Assembly: GCA_027596035.1 (NCBI GenBank)
Contig: JADGJA010000013.1
Location: forward strand, 1 to 64,000
From: Thoreauomyces humboldtii
Lineage: Eukaryota > Chytridiomycota > Chytridiomycetes > Spizellomycetales > Powellomycetaceae
Reading direction: 5' to 3'
DNA: 64,000 nucleotides
The notes under the pieces were generated by a model. It ran no database searches. It was not told the DNA's origin and saw nothing but the letters and a program-made list of their open reading frames with translations. The position numbers and the translations under genes are program-made. Shown here piece by piece: positions 45,240 to 56,900 of the stretch (positions are counted from its first letter, which is position 1; the number at the start of each line of letters is the position of its first letter).

Positions 45240-48200
45240 ATGCAACGACAAAACAGTACTGAATCTGATGCTATCCAAGATAGTGGAGAACGGCAACCGC
45301 GAGCACTGACTGAACAAGATCTTTTGGAGCTCAACGGTCACGACGTGAGGCTCGGTGCCGCAGATACTCTGTTTAGTATAAGAGATTGGAATGTAGATGC
45401 AGGTTCGCAAGCCGTGCTTTTTTTCCGTCTGAAGGTATCTATATCTGATATCAGTCTATCTAGGCCTCGGTCCTTTGGTCCCGCCATCCGATCTGCTTAG
45501 CGTTAATCCGTCGGCATTGGATCAAGCCTACGTTGGCGTTTGGGGAAAGCTTACGCGCACGTTCGTCACGAACATCATCTTTTCTCTCGTAGTAGTTCTC
45601 TATGCTCTGGTGATGATTAGTCAAGCCGTCACCGAAAAAGGGGAGCAGGTCATAATCAGCATGCAGCGAGCTTGCACCGGGCTGGAAGTAGGAGCAACCG
45701 CGCTGGCGTCACTGCCCCATTACGCTGCCGATGGGCTAAACAGTATGACGATCAACGGGATCAACGGGATAGTCCAGCATACTTCGACAATGTTGGTTGG
45801 ATTCGTGGTCCTTCTGAACCAGCTAATTCTTATGGTAGTGGAACGGTACACCGGGCTGCTGGCCTGCATTCTGGACGTGATTGTGCAGCTCGCTGTCGGA
45901 ACCGTCGCATACTATGCCGCCGAGATCGTGGACTTTATCAACACGCAAATAGCTAGCATCGAGTCAGCTTTGACCGCAAGTCTCGCTATCCTCAACAATG
46001 AATTGCAGACGTTCGAGTCTGATCTCGGCAGTGCGATCAATACCATCGCAAACGTGTTTGGTGGGACCGTCAACACGGACGTATTCGCGCCCGTTACCTT
46101 TCCCGGAGTAACCCGGCGCTTGGACTTCTCGATACCCACGGATTTTATTGCCACGCTGCAGGCACTGCCCAGCGAGATTCCCAGCCTGGCATCTCTAGAA
46201 GCCAAGCTAGCCTCTCTGATCTCGGAGCCGTTCGGGATGCTCGAGTCGCTTATCGAGGAGAAACTCGGTGATTTGACAGGCATCTCCTCGAGCGAAATGC
46301 TTGTCGCTGTACCTGATCCGAGCGCTCGAGTAACGTTTTGCGATGCTTCCATGAACTATGAATGGGTCTACACAATGGTTGGCGCTATCAACAAAGCGCT
46401 CTCCCTCGGCATCTATCTCATCATTGCGCTCATGGCGGCTACGGTCCTGGCAAATATCATTGTCACGATTTATGATCATTACGCGTTTGAGCGAGAAGTG
46501 AAGTCTTTCTCCACCGTCTTGCAAGGACATCGGGAACTTAACGATAAGCTCATTTCCGGGGATGAGCCGCCGAGCAGAAAACAAGCTCGTGCTATATCTC
46601 GAGACCTCATTCATGCTGCGACTCGCCCCACTCTCTATCTTTGCACCACCTGGTTTACGAGGGCGATCAGTCGCTCTGAAGCCGGCAGCATCCGGTTCCG
46701 CTGGTTCATAGACTATGTTTCACATCCTCCGAGTCTAATCTGCTTTATGGCAGGACTTTCTGGAATCGCCATGATACTCTTGCAAATCTGGATGATCCAG
46801 ATAGTAGAGTCCACCACCACAACGGCCGTAGCTTCTAGCGCTTCTGCCAGCATGGATAAAATCGTCGGCAACGTCGAGCTGGCTATGGTTGCCGTCGCTC
46901 AGCCGTATGTGGACGGCGCGAACGCGCGTTTATCAGACATCGAGTACGAGGCCAACCATGTCCTGTTTGGATGGGTGAACACTACTATGAACGCCATCAA
47001 CTCGACCATATTCGTATTCGCTGATGGACTGAGTGAGGCGTTGGACGATGTATTCGACAGCGTACCGCCGCTTCAGACGGCACTCAACGGCTTCGTTTAC
47101 TGTGTGCTTGGATCAAACATTCAGAGCCTCGAAGCCATGGCGAGCGGACTGAGGTCGCACGCACAGCTCTCTTTCCCACGTATCAACCTGACCTCGCTTT
47201 TGGCTTTGGGCACCGACGAAATTGAGGCGGAACTGGAGAAGGCCGAGCAGTGGATGACAGGCTCGTCTTCTACAACAGTCAACGTGACCGTGACTTCTAC
47301 GGGCGCTAATACGACGGCAACCGCTACTTCTTCCTCTCTCCTTTCGCGTCGAAGTGCGAGTGATAACTCGACCGCGGGGAATTCGACCGATACCTCCTCT
47401 TCCGATAGCAGCGGAACAACGTCATCCAGTTATTTTGCAACCGAGGCAGAGGCGTTCCTCAAAGCATATGAAGCTTCACTGAGAAAGCAATTGCTTCCTT
47501 TTGGTGCCCTGATGGGCTTCGGATCCATTGTCATGATCATGGGATCGTTCCGTCTCCTCACTTGGTTTCTTTATGATTGCATACGAGATTGGCGGCGAGC
47601 TGCTCCAGCCAGGGCTAACAAGCGGCAAGCAAAGTCAAGCGCAGCAATCAGAACGCTCGCTCCGTCTCGTCAGCAAAGTTGGTTCAGTCGCTTCAAGCCA
47701 CCGCAACCGCGAGGCATGAAGCAACGTGTATCGGGTGACAGTCTTACGTCCACCAACAGTGCCCCACCGAATGCTACGATGTCAGCCGTCTCCCGATTCG
47801 AATCGGAGTCAAGCATCGGAAACGCGATAGCCTATCGACCTCCACCGACCATGATCACCAACGTCCTGCGGACCGGCCTCTTGTTGCCGGACTCACCCCT
47901 TGATTCGCCGGTACCCGTGCGACCTCTCCAGGCGTTGGCATCGGATGCACCACCTCTTCAGCGTGCTCGGACAGCTCCGTCGGGACCTCGAACCATGAAC
48001 GACTTTCCGCCACTAGTTCCTCGTGCGACACCTGGTCCTGTCGGTCCTCGACCGTTGGTCGATGCCATGCTGTCCTCCTTTGCGCCACCCCCGTCTGACT
48101 CAGGAACTTCGCCATTGAGGTTCGCCATGACGCCGTTGATACCGGTACCTGTACGGCCTTCCGCACCACCGTCACATCCGTACACCACGAGTGTCGATGC

Positions 48201-48300
48201 CGGAAGCGATGAGGAAGAGCAGCTGGATTGGAACGACATTTCACGGGAGGCGGCTCAGGCGGTCGCCTTTCTGGCGGCAAAGGCGAGGAGGGTAGTGTAA
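45240..48300 (+). CDS. PRM1: Plasma-membrane fusion protein PRM1
   Basis: Prm1 is a multispanning glycoprotein that promotes plasma-membrane fusion of mating cells. Exons 45240-45402 and 45464-48300 give 999 residues. Family match: VGVWGKLTRTFV before TM1 (NIIFSLVVVLYALVM), then ACTGLEVGATALASLPHYAAD, a second TM, LACILDVIVQLAVG, a long extracellular helical segment with a conserved VPDPSARVTFCDAS, TM (IYLIIALMAATVLANIIVTI), a cytosolic loop, TM (LICFMAGLSGIAMILLQIW), a second extracellular half rich in Asn-x-Ser/Thr around residues 590-650, and a last TM (LMGFGSIVMIMGSFRLL). The C-terminal ~240 residues are cytosolic, Pro-rich and longer than in yeast. The first exon is inferred from a GTTCGC donor and is uncertain; the main exon alone is open throughout. 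Confidence 0.85.
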
Positions 48301-48720
48301 TAATTTGCACCAGCGAATTGACTCCCCTAACGCTACTCTATAAGAGTCATGTCCGAGGGTGTCAAGTCGATGGTAGAAGGCATGCCCATCTTTCCTGCGA
48401 GCCTTCAGGAAGTCTTTCCTACAGGAAGAGACTGCCTGCCGTCCGATGTGATCTCAAACATCATGGGGTGGCTCTCTCCTCAGACCGTGCACACCCTCCC
48501 TAACCCGCTCGGCAAAGTCATGGCAGTCCCCAGAAAATGTATCGATGTATTGCTCCATGCTGGGAGTACAGGGCTTCGCATTTGACGGACTTGGGTGGCA
48601 GAAAGAAGGTGCGTGTTTGGACAGCCCAAGCTCAACCCAGCCGCCTGCCGCCTTCCTGCGGCGGTCATTACTAGATAAACTTTCATTTGGGCATCGATAC
48701 ACGGGCTCCGGTAAGGGTGT
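48301..48720. other. Intergenic region with a mini open frame
   Basis: Lies between the convergent PRM1 and lectin-like genes. Holds only the 78-codon frame listed separately. Confidence 0.5.
48349..48585 (+). CDS. Mini open frame with F-box-like segment
   Basis: 78 residues starting MSEGVKSMVEGMPIFP. LPSDVISNIMGWLSPQTV resembles the LPxEVxxxIxxxL core of an F-box, but no substrate-binding region follows. It begins only 49 bp after the PRM1 stop codon. It could be a relic, a first exon of something short, or chance. Confidence 0.2.
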   Translation: MSEGVKSMVEGMPIFPASLQEVFPTGRDCLPSDVISNIMGWLSPQTVHTLPNPLGKVMAVPRKCIDVLLHAGSTGLRI

Positions 48721-49343
48721 TCAGCTTTTCGTGGTCGCTGCGATCTTCTTGGCAGTACATGCCACGGCGTTCTTGGTCTTGCAGGACAAGACATTGGTAG
48801 CATAGCCTCCGGTGGCGACGCCCTTCAATCCCAAACATCCCGCCTGCGGGTTGCCATCGATAGAACCGATCCAAAAGACCTGGGTGCCGACCGATGGTGG
48901 AGCTCTGCATGAGAAAGAGACTCGTCAATGAACAGATCAGCTGTCGAGCCAGGCTGCTCCGTTTGACCAAAAAAAAAACGCACCCGGGACAGCTCGCAGC
49001 GACCACGTCGCCCAGTTTCTGAGTTCCAGGGATCGCCGACACGTCTGCCAGCACGGCGCCCTGCGAAGCGCACAGTGCCTGCGCCCCGGCCTGGTCGACG
49101 AGTTGGTCGTAGATGAGCGTGATCGGGGAACCGGACGGCTGGGTGAAGGTGCAGCGACCGACGTTGCTTCCCACTGAGCGACGGGCTCGCCGCACGCGAG
49201 GATCATCCGATAGGAAATAGTAACCGGCTAGTTGATTTGTGGAACGTTAGCAGACGTGTAACAGCAATTTTATGATTTTGGATGCAGCCTCTACCGAAAG
49301 CCAACGTGAGCAAGATCGTCAGGCGGAATACATTGACGGCCAT
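48721..49343 (-). CDS. Small secreted C-type-lectin-like protein
   Basis: Exons 49343-49295, 49227-48984 and 48904-48721 close in frame (158 residues). The N-terminus MAVNVFRLTILLTLAFAG is a signal peptide. A possible dibasic site RRARR (about residues 29-33) precedes the mature chain. That chain carries six cysteines and the layout of a single C-type-lectin-like fold: GRCTFTQPSGSPITL, ALCASQGAVLADV, VFWIGSIDGNPQAGCLGL and LSCKTKNAVACTAKK. The WIGS segment followed by paired C-terminal cysteines recalls fungal secreted CTLD proteins. The usual calcium/sugar motifs (EPN, WND) are absent, so ligand binding is unknown. The second intron carries a run of ten T after its donor. Effector, adhesion or cell-wall roles are possible. 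Confidence 0.75.
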
Positions 49344-49623
49344 TGTACAGCGAGGGTGAGTGCTTGGTGGGTTGATGTGTGCAGTCGGCCACAGTGTTCG
49401 AAAGCCAAGGCGTAAGACGCGCGAAACCCCTTCACGACGTGTGCATGACTCATTCCGGACGGAGCTTACGTTTTGCAGTAGTGACATGTACCGTACGTAC
49501 GTGCCCTTTCTCCTGTTTCGTTGTTTCGACCGCCTACGCTGCCGTTTCAGAAAAGAGGAGGACCTTTCTTTCTTTCCCCCCTTTTTGATCTAGTAGACAG
49601 ACAGTACTGATCGTCATGTAGTC

Positions 49624-51726
49624 ATGCCATCCCCCCCTTTGACGCTGCTCAGAATTCAGTTCGACACAAGCCAAACCATGTCTTCACCAGCACAAATGAC
49701 CGAGGCCTTTTTACCCATCGAACTCATCAACGTGGTCTTTTCTCACCTCAGCCTGCGTGAACAGGCTGCTGCTGCACAGACATGCAGCAGATGGAGTCGC
49801 GCGTTCGGACAGATGGAAGCACTTTCTCTTACAATCGGGCGTAATCTGGCCGGCCCAGGTGCCGCGTCAAGAGTCATTGCCAAGTTCAGAAAGCTGAAGC
49901 TGCTGGAGGTATGCCGTGTCTTCAAAACTGTACATAGGTATACCTACCCTATGATGCTTTACTTACACCAACTTGCTTCTCGCGGGAAGATTGTGCCGTG
50001 CTCTTCCACGCCGGCATCCATCATCCGTTTCGCCGAGCAACTCCCCGTCATGCCGACTCTCACCCATCTCCACCTCGAGACGACCGCGGCTGTGTCCAAG
50101 ATCCTTGACCGCAACGTCACCCCACGTCTTACGCATCTGACACTTGTGGAAGCCATCACAGCTCCGTGCTCTCACCTGTATCGATCCCCAGCCGCCAGCA
50201 TCCTGCAGACCGTCTTCGGCCGCGGCTTGGAGCGGATCGATCTCAACATCCCGCTGGCGATGGCTGCCGAAGGATGGGACGAGACGGACTGGGACGGTCC
50301 GAACGGACAGGACATGCAGGACGCCGATCGGGACTGCAAGGAGCTTGCGGTACGAAGCCTTCACGTGGATTCTTTAAAGACTCTGATCAAGCACTTCATC
50401 GGCCGACGTCCGTTCCCGAATTTGGAGGTCCTGGAGCTGCACAGCGAGGAGGCAGTCCTGTCGCGGGACGAGATTGAGATCATCCGACAGCATTGTCCGG
50501 CGCTGCGGGAACTGGTTCTTACCGGCATTTGGATCGACGTGGATGGGCTCGTGACTTTTGCGAGAGATCTGAGAGGGCTGACGCGCTTGAGATTGGTCGG
50601 ATGTGACATTCCATGGCTCGCCACAGGAGCCGAAGGTGTCGTGAGATGTCTGATGCACCTGCTTCCTGGATTGAAGCGCCTGGAACTCATTCATAATCGA
50701 CCGAGGGATGTTCTGGGACCGTACGCCGAGTCTATGTTCTTGCATCCAGTCTCCGCGAACCCGACGCTGACCACCTTGGTCCTGCTGGGCTGCGAGACCC
50801 CTACCAACGGCGTGCTTCCGGTCATTTCTGCTGCAGCGCTCGAGGTTTTAAGGATCGACAACCTTGCGCCGGATGACACCATACTCTCTAGTCTGCCGCG
50901 CACGTTGCGACAGCTGGATCTGAAATTCAAGCAGCAATCGATCCGATCCGATTCGGGGTATGCGACCCCAGTCTCTCAGCAACTTCAGAACCCTCCTTCA
51001 AACCTCATCTCCGTCACACTTCACAACCCACCCTTGCATCTCCTCGCCTCGATTGTTGCTCACGCCTCTGGCGTTCGGACTCTGGATTTGCAGCACCTTT
51101 CGGCTGACGCTCCTCCGCTTCTTGTGCCCGCCCTCCGCTCCACTCTCAAAGGCATCACATCTTTGACCGTACATGCGCATGGCGCACACTCCGTCAACAC
51201 CGTTTTGGCGTACCTAAAAGTATTCAATCGTTCATCCCTCCGCGTCGTCAAGCTCAACGCAACGCACCCGTTCTTCGAGGCAACGACCGCCGACTCCCCA
51301 CCCGAACTTCCCATCCCCGATCTCTCGCCCAATCTCCACACACTGACCATCAAAGGTCTCACCCCCCGATTCACCCACCTTCCCAGCACACTCACCATCC
51401 TCTCGCTTCCGACGCTCACGATCCCGACCACACTCCCTCTCCATCCACTCCGTCGTCTCCGTCGTCTGACCCTCATCGCTCCGGTCCCCCTCGCCGTTCC
51501 CGACGGCGACGGGGGAGAAACGCCGGAAGCAAGGACCGTCAGTGCTCTGCATGCAGCGCACGGAACGCTTTGCGAGAGGTATGCCACCGCCCTGTGGGCC
51601 GATATGCCGTGGTTGGATGCGTGCGTCATCAGAGCGGATGACGTGAGGAGAGCGTGGTTGAGGCGGTGGGTCGTTGGAAGGGTCAACAGGCGTATCGGCG
51701 AGTTGACGGGTGGAGCTCACGGATGA
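49624..51726 (+). CDS. F-box/LRR protein
   Basis: Single open frame of 700 residues (a start at 49678 would give 682). The F-box lies at about residues 28-70 (FLPIELINVVFSHLSLREQ, TCSRWSRAFG). About 550 residues of irregular leucine-rich repeats follow, such as LTHLHLETTAAVSK, LRELVLTGIWIDVDG, LTRLRLVGCDI, LKRLELIHNRP and LTTLVLLGCETP. F-box proteins join Skp1-cullin E3 ligases and use the LRR to select substrates. A stretch at about 49910-49988 begins with GTATGC and ends in AG, so it could be an in-frame intron. Substrate unknown. Confidence 0.8.
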   Translation: MPSPPLTLLRIQFDTSQTMSSPAQMTEAFLPIELINVVFSHLSLREQAAAAQTCSRWSRAFGQMEALSLTIGRNLAGPGAASRVIAKFRKLKLLEVCRVFKTVHRYTYPMMLYLHQLASRGKIVPCSSTPASIIRFAEQLPVMPTLTHLHLETTAAVSKILDRNVTPRLTHLTLVEAITAPCSHLYRSPAASILQTVFGRGLERIDLNIPLAMAAEGWDETDWDGPNGQDMQDADRDCKELAVRSLHVDSLKTLIKHFIGRRPFPNLEVLELHSEEAVLSRDEIEIIRQHCPALRELVLTGIWIDVDGLVTFARDLRGLTRLRLVGCDIPWLATGAEGVVRCLMHLLPGLKRLELIHNRPRDVLGPYAESMFLHPVSANPTLTTLVLLGCETPTNGVLPVISAAALEVLRIDNLAPDDTILSSLPRTLRQLDLKFKQQSIRSDSGYATPVSQQLQNPPSNLISVTLHNPPLHLLASIVAHASGVRTLDLQHLSADAPPLLVPALRSTLKGITSLTVHAHGAHSVNTVLAYLKVFNRSSLRVVKLNATHPFFEATTADSPPELPIPDLSPNLHTLTIKGLTPRFTHLPSTLTILSLPTLTIPTTLPLHPLRRLRRLTLIAPVPLAVPDGDGGETPEARTVSALHAAHGTLCERYATALWADMPWLDACVIRADDVRRAWLRRWVVGRVNRRIGELTGGAHG

Positions 51727-52542
51727 TGGATTTGCGATGTATAAATGATTCTTGGGCGTACATCATCATGTAAATATAGTATTTGATAGCTTTCGATAAT
51801 GCGACGAAAGGCATACAGTCGAGCGGACTGTCACGCAGGATTGTGGATGCATCACCCTCCACGGTCACAAAAAGATGTGAGACTTTGTCGATTGCATGCA
51901 GTCAAGCGGACTTTCATGACCCTCCAGCCAGACTTTGAGGAGTTCAGACGCCCGGCAATCCGAAGGGGATGGAAGTGTTCGCATAAGTGCTGCACATGTG
52001 TCGCGCATTCCTTGTCCTTCGCAACATAGTGACTATCATGTTCTATGGCGATCTTTCCTTCAATCGCCTTCACTTCGAACGCTATCCCCTTCGGATTGCC
52101 GGACGTCTGAACTCCTCGAAGTCTGGCGCGGGGTGCCGCGTCGCTCTCAGAGAGTTCCATTTCAAACCTTTCCAACGTTCCTCCCAGCGGGTGCTCACTG
52201 TCTGCTTCGCGTCTTCGATTATGTTGCAAAGATTCGTCGCAAGTCTGCCGCAATTCCGAAGCTATCGAAAACCCATCTAGACTGTACAGGTATCCCCGGC
52301 GATTCCTCGCATCGCCGTCTCAGGCCCAGTCGGCGATGGGACATTCCATGGGAGCTCCGAGCATTCAGTAAAGGTGCCCGATTGATTGTTGCGAAACGAA
52401 TGGCTACGCGAGGATGCTGCAAGTGATTGTTAAAAAGATGTAATTTCGCAAAATGGTATAAAATAGGTCACAAAAAAGAGGACACGCGGAACAGGGCTCA
52501 TTCACCCCGCCAGGTTTAGCTCAAGCTAAGGTACAATCCCAC
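51727..52542. other. Intergenic region with long inverted repeat
   Basis: Downstream of two convergent genes (F-box/LRR and GDSL esterase). Apart from the inverted repeat at 51928-52126 nothing is recognised. Confidence 0.6.
51928..52126. repeat. Inverted repeat, 44-45 bp arms, 110-bp loop
   Basis: The left arm 51928-51972 and the reverse complement of the right arm 52083-52126 share CCAGACTT-GAGGAGTTCAGACG-CCGGCAATCCGAAGGGGAT with about three mismatches. A transcript across it would fold into a long hairpin. There is no transposase and no obvious target-site duplication. Confidence 0.85.
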
Positions 52543-53433
52543 TCAAGAGAACAGGGACTGGATGCCAGATTGCACGACCCCGGCCATGAGCTGGTGAACG
52601 GTGGTGGTGGGGTGGATGCCGTCCCAGGAGACATAGTCCTGGGGATCCGTGCAAGGAACCTGCGACACGTTGTAGAAGTTCGCGCAACCGTCGGTGGGCG
52701 ACGTGTGACTGGGGAAGGTGCCGTTGACCAGAAGTTTAGCGTATACGGTGGCGTAGGTGATGGGAGCGTCGACAGCGTGAACAGAGATGCCCTGGAAGAT
52801 GTTCTTCGTGGAGAACACAACCAGTTTAGCAGCCAGGAGCGCGTTGTGCTCGAGGAATGGCAACGTCGTGGTCGGTGGCATATTGACAACCATGAAGTTC
52901 TTGTACCCGGCGTCGACGAGGGTCTGGAGACCGGTAATGATGCTGCCTGTAACATCGTTGACGGAAACCTTTCTTCCGTGCTCGGTGCCATAGAAGTAGT
53001 CGTTGGCTCCGATCCACACGGACAGGAGGGTGTTCGCAGCGTTCGCATTGGCTACGGGGTGAGCCGCGAAAAGAGCGGCTTGCTGAACGAACCCAGGGGT
53101 TCCTGCGGAGACGGTGCCTTGGGGCATCTCGGATGCCGAGATCAGGTTGTTGGACGTGGCTCCCGAGAAGGCTTTGTCGACGAGGGTCGCGCCGAGGGAA
53201 GAGGCGAGGTATTCGATCCAGACCGGGCCGTTCGAGAAACGTCCCTTCCAGTAGATCTTTGGAGAAGGAGTCTGTCCTCCGGTAAGGACAAAGGCGTTGC
53301 CATTGTCGGTGAGTGAGTCGCCGAACGCTACGATGGTGTTGAGTTTCGATGACCGTGCCTGAACCTGGGTGACGCTGGCAGAGGTCAAGGTGCTGAGGGC
53401 GAGGACGACAGGGGCAATGAAGGAGAGACGCAT
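52543..53433 (-). CDS. Secreted GDSL esterase/lipase (SGNH, CE16-like)
   Basis: Single exon, 296 residues. Signal peptide MRLSFIAPVVLALSTLTSA. Block I is VAFGDSLTDNGNAF with nucleophile Ser40; block III is WIGANDYFYG (GxND, about 142-145); block V is SWDGIHPTT with the Asp271/His274 pair. This is the full SGNH set. The product should be an extracellular serine esterase acting on acetylated carbohydrates or lipids; the block I wording (FGDSLTDNGN) fits fungal carbohydrate esterase family 16 acetylesterases. Exact substrate is not shown. Confidence 0.9.
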   Translation of the reverse strand: MRLSFIAPVVLALSTLTSASVTQVQARSSKLNTIVAFGDSLTDNGNAFVLTGGQTPSPKIYWKGRFSNGPVWIEYLASSLGATLVDKAFSGATSNNLISASEMPQGTVSAGTPGFVQQAALFAAHPVANANAANTLLSVWIGANDYFYGTEHGRKVSVNDVTGSIITGLQTLVDAGYKNFMVVNMPPTTTLPFLEHNALLAAKLVVFSTKNIFQGISVHAVDAPITYATVYAKLLVNGTFPSHTSPTDGCANFYNVSQVPCTDPQDYVSWDGIHPTTTVHQLMAGVVQSGIQSLFS

Positions 53434-53982
53434 TGTTGTATTGGTATGTGTATGAAGAGTGTTAATGACTGTATCTGGGGGAAGGGATCAGATGCCCAGC
53501 TTTTATGCGTTTCCCCACAGGCATGTCCGGAGAGCGTAGAGGGAGAGACGTGGAACGAGGCGGATTGGCGAAGCAGGGAATGGGAAATCGTTTTACCATT
53601 GTTACCTGGAATAGCGACAGACACCATGCCTCACAGGTTAAAAACGAAAGTGGGGCACACGCAAAGAGTCAAAAGAGGCAACGGAAGGCAACGGAAGGCT
53701 GCTGGAACAGTGGAACGTAAGGGGTAGCTTGGCGTCGATTCTTCTGTAATTTATGAGCTGCCTAAAGGCGTAAAAGTGTCGATTTGGATTTGAAGTGAAC
53801 TGAAAAACTCCGCCTTTAGATCAGCACATCCAGCCATGCTGCACATCACAAATCGGGAAACCCGCAGAGTAGTACAGCATACAGAGAAATGGCTTTAAGA
53901 ACCTGATGATTGTTCGATTCAAGCATGACGTTCAGAAGAAAAAAAAAATTGACCAGAAAACTTGACCGAAACGTTCTATCAA
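53434..53982. other. Intergenic region, GDSL promoter and TAF2 3' flank
   Basis: Contains the TATA box listed separately, a duplicated GGCAACGGAA block near 53675-53697 and an A9-10 run near 53939-53948, next to the TAF2 stop codon. No gene seen. Confidence 0.55.
53499..53509 (-). promoter_or_regulatory. TATA-like box of the GDSL esterase gene
   Basis: GCATAAAAGC on the coding strand, about 66-75 bp upstream of the start codon. Matches the element and spacing before the aspartic protease gene. Confidence 0.5.
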
Positions 53983-56900
53983 TCACTTCTTGATGGTCAA
54001 CTTGAGTTTTACCGGCGGTTTGGCCGGCTCTGGCGGTTCCGTCTTGACCCTCTTACGCTGTGGTGGCTCCTCCGAGTCGTGCGGCTTCTTGCGTTTCGCA
54101 GACTGCGTGTCGCTCGATTGTCCGGCGGAAGCGGCTGAAGCGGGCGCATTGTGAACCTAAGGGAACGAGACGAAAAGATGCAGAACCTAAGCATCCAATC
54201 CGTTGCAGCACTCTCACGACGATTGAAGCATCTTTGTGGTTACCTTTTTGGATGGCTTGTCGTCTGGGGGCCGCGCTCCTGTCCAAAGGCCGTTCTTTGG
54301 TGCTTCCGATGGAGGGTCCTCGGTGCGTTTCCTTTTCTTGGCCGTCGCGTCCTGAGCCAACCAACAAAGTACTACTCAGTAGCTGACCCAAAGTGATATA
54401 TGCTTTGGTCGCTCACCTCTCCACCGTCCTTCCCATCCACGACCGTCTTCCACTCCTTGTTGAAGACCTTTTCGATCGCAACGCCGCAGTTATGACCAAA
54501 ACTGGTCTTCGGGTTGTACGCAAAGCAGTTCGAGATCATGAGCCGCATGTCCCGCTCAAAGTCCTGCACGGTAGCGTAGCGATGCTTGTCCAGCTTGGTC
54601 TGCATGGTACGCAGATCCATCGGCTTCTTGATCCTGACGTGATAGTCGGGCAGCAGGGTTTTGTCAACCGGTTCCAGGAAGATGGCAGCCTCTTCCCTAT
54701 CTCGAAGCTTCTGAAGTATGGTCGAGAGCTTGCGTTCGACCGATGCGGATAGGCTGGAGAGCTTTGGCGTCGGGGCGGGTGGAGGAGGAGCGACAGGTTG
54801 CGGGATTTTGCTTCCCTTGACCTTGGAACTACCGGACTGACCGCGCGCGGATTCGGACTTGACGTCTACGATTTCACGGGTCGCGCAGAAGGCCTTCCAT
54901 TCTTTTGCCACCTCTGCCTCAATCGTCTTTCCCTGCTGGTACACCCAGTCACCAGGAGCATTGAAGAGAAAGCAATTTGACAGGACCAGATCGATGTCGG
55001 CTTTCATATCCTCAGGACTTCCGTAGGCGCCACGCTCAAGGTTTTTGTAGACCGTTCCAAGATCCATGGGGCGTTTGACGACGACGCGGTACTGAGGTAT
55101 GTTGAGGGCAACAGGGTCGACCGGTGTCAGGAAGACGGCTGCGGCGGGGAAAGACTGGAGACGCTTGATCAGACGAGCGCAAGCTTTCTGATCCGCTGCA
55201 CTGAACGGCGCAACACGGGCTACAGAGGCCGAGTTGCTGCTAGACTTCTGGCCCTTTGATGGCGGGGTACCAGCCGGTAACGCAAGCTTGGAGGATGGGA
55301 GTTTGGGTGAGGATGGCGCCGAATTCGATGGAGAGTTGGCTGGCGAGTTGGCAGCTGAGGTGGCAGGGGACGACTTGGAAACCGCTCGTCCCTTTTGCCG
55401 ACCCCACTCTTGATCGAAGATCGCTTCCAGCTCCTTTCCTTGCAAGTAGACAGGCTCTCCTTCTCGGTTGAACAAGTAGCAGTTTCGGAGCATAAGCCGG
55501 ACATCCTGCTCGAACTGGCGGGATGAGCGATAAGAGCGCGCAAGAAGCTTCTTACGAATGGTGGAGAGATCCATCGGCTGCTTGATGAGCTCGTGATAAA
55601 TCGGGTAAGCCGTCTTGGACACTGGGGTGAGGAAAGGACCGGAGATGTGACGCGCGCACTCCATCTTGGTGAGGGCCGCTTCGCAGGTTGAAATTTCCTG
55701 AACGGACAAACCTGTTTCCACCGGGGTAGGTTTGAGCCGCTGCTGCTGCTGCTGCGAGAGCGGTGCTGGTGAGGGAATGCTAGGGACGGGAGTGGCTACA
55801 GGTTCCTTCTTGAGTTTGACCGAAGGTATGTTCGGAGTAGAACTGGCTGGAGATGCCTCGCGAGAAGGACTCGGTGTGCCTGCCCATTCCTTTTCGAAGA
55901 GATTGAGAAGTTGACGGGTTTCCTTGTGCACTGCGGTGTCAGGGGGATTGAACTTCAACGAGTTGTTGACCATAAGACGTATGTCCGACTCAAACTCCCG
56001 TGTGGTAGCGTAGGCCCCGTGGTCGAGCTTCTTACGGATTGTTCCCAAATCCATAGGATGCTTGATGGTTTCCAGATAACTCGGAATGCCGAGTGCAATT
56101 GGGTCAACTGGAACGAGAAACCACCGCCCGAGCGGACTGTCCTGGAGTGTTTTGCAGACTCTCTTGCACTTCTGGGCCTCTGCAGATGACAGCACGCCCC
56201 TGGGTTGAGCCGAAGGCCCAGGAGTAGTTGAACGACTCCGAGGGGCAGAGGGCGTTGGAGCCGGTGACGAAGGCTGACTAGAAGTGGCAGCCAGTGCCGG
56301 ACGAAGTGATGTTTGGTGAAAAGTCTCGGGTGCTGGAGGAAGCGCGACCGGCGCTTTCATAACGACCTCAGCTTTGATTCTCGCGCTATCCAGGAGTGCC
56401 TCCGCGCGTGCTTTCGCAGCGTTGGCAGCCTCGACGGCTGTGGCGGTCGCCTTTGCATCGGCAGTGGCCTTTAGCGAGTTGGCGGCTTCGGAAACAACGT
56501 GTTCCTCGAAAAAGCTCTGAAGCTTCTTGGCCTGCCGATGCACGTTGCTGTCTTCAAGATTGTACTCGTAGCAATTTTGAAAGATCTGACGGACATCGCC
56601 TAAGAACCGATTGAGTTCATCGCCATATAGCCCTTGTGACACCTTGCGCCCGGCAGTATGCAAGTCCATTGGACGCTTGATGAGAGCGTGGTAATGCGTG
56701 TTACTGGCATCCACAGGCAGAACGAACGATGCTGATGATGGATGATTCGTAAGTCGCGTTAGCGCGTGAAGGCAGATGCGACGGAAGTCGGGATCTGGAT
56801 CTCGAGCCTGTTCTGGTGGCAAAGAGTTCTGACGTACGAGTCTGAGCTTAACATCCTTTACTGGCCCAGTCGCCTTGGCGCCGCTGTCCTTCAGCAAGAT

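Noticed and set aside
52570..53316. 248-codon frame antisense to the GDSL esterase
   Set aside because: The opposite strand has a signal peptide and all SGNH catalytic blocks; this frame has no motif.
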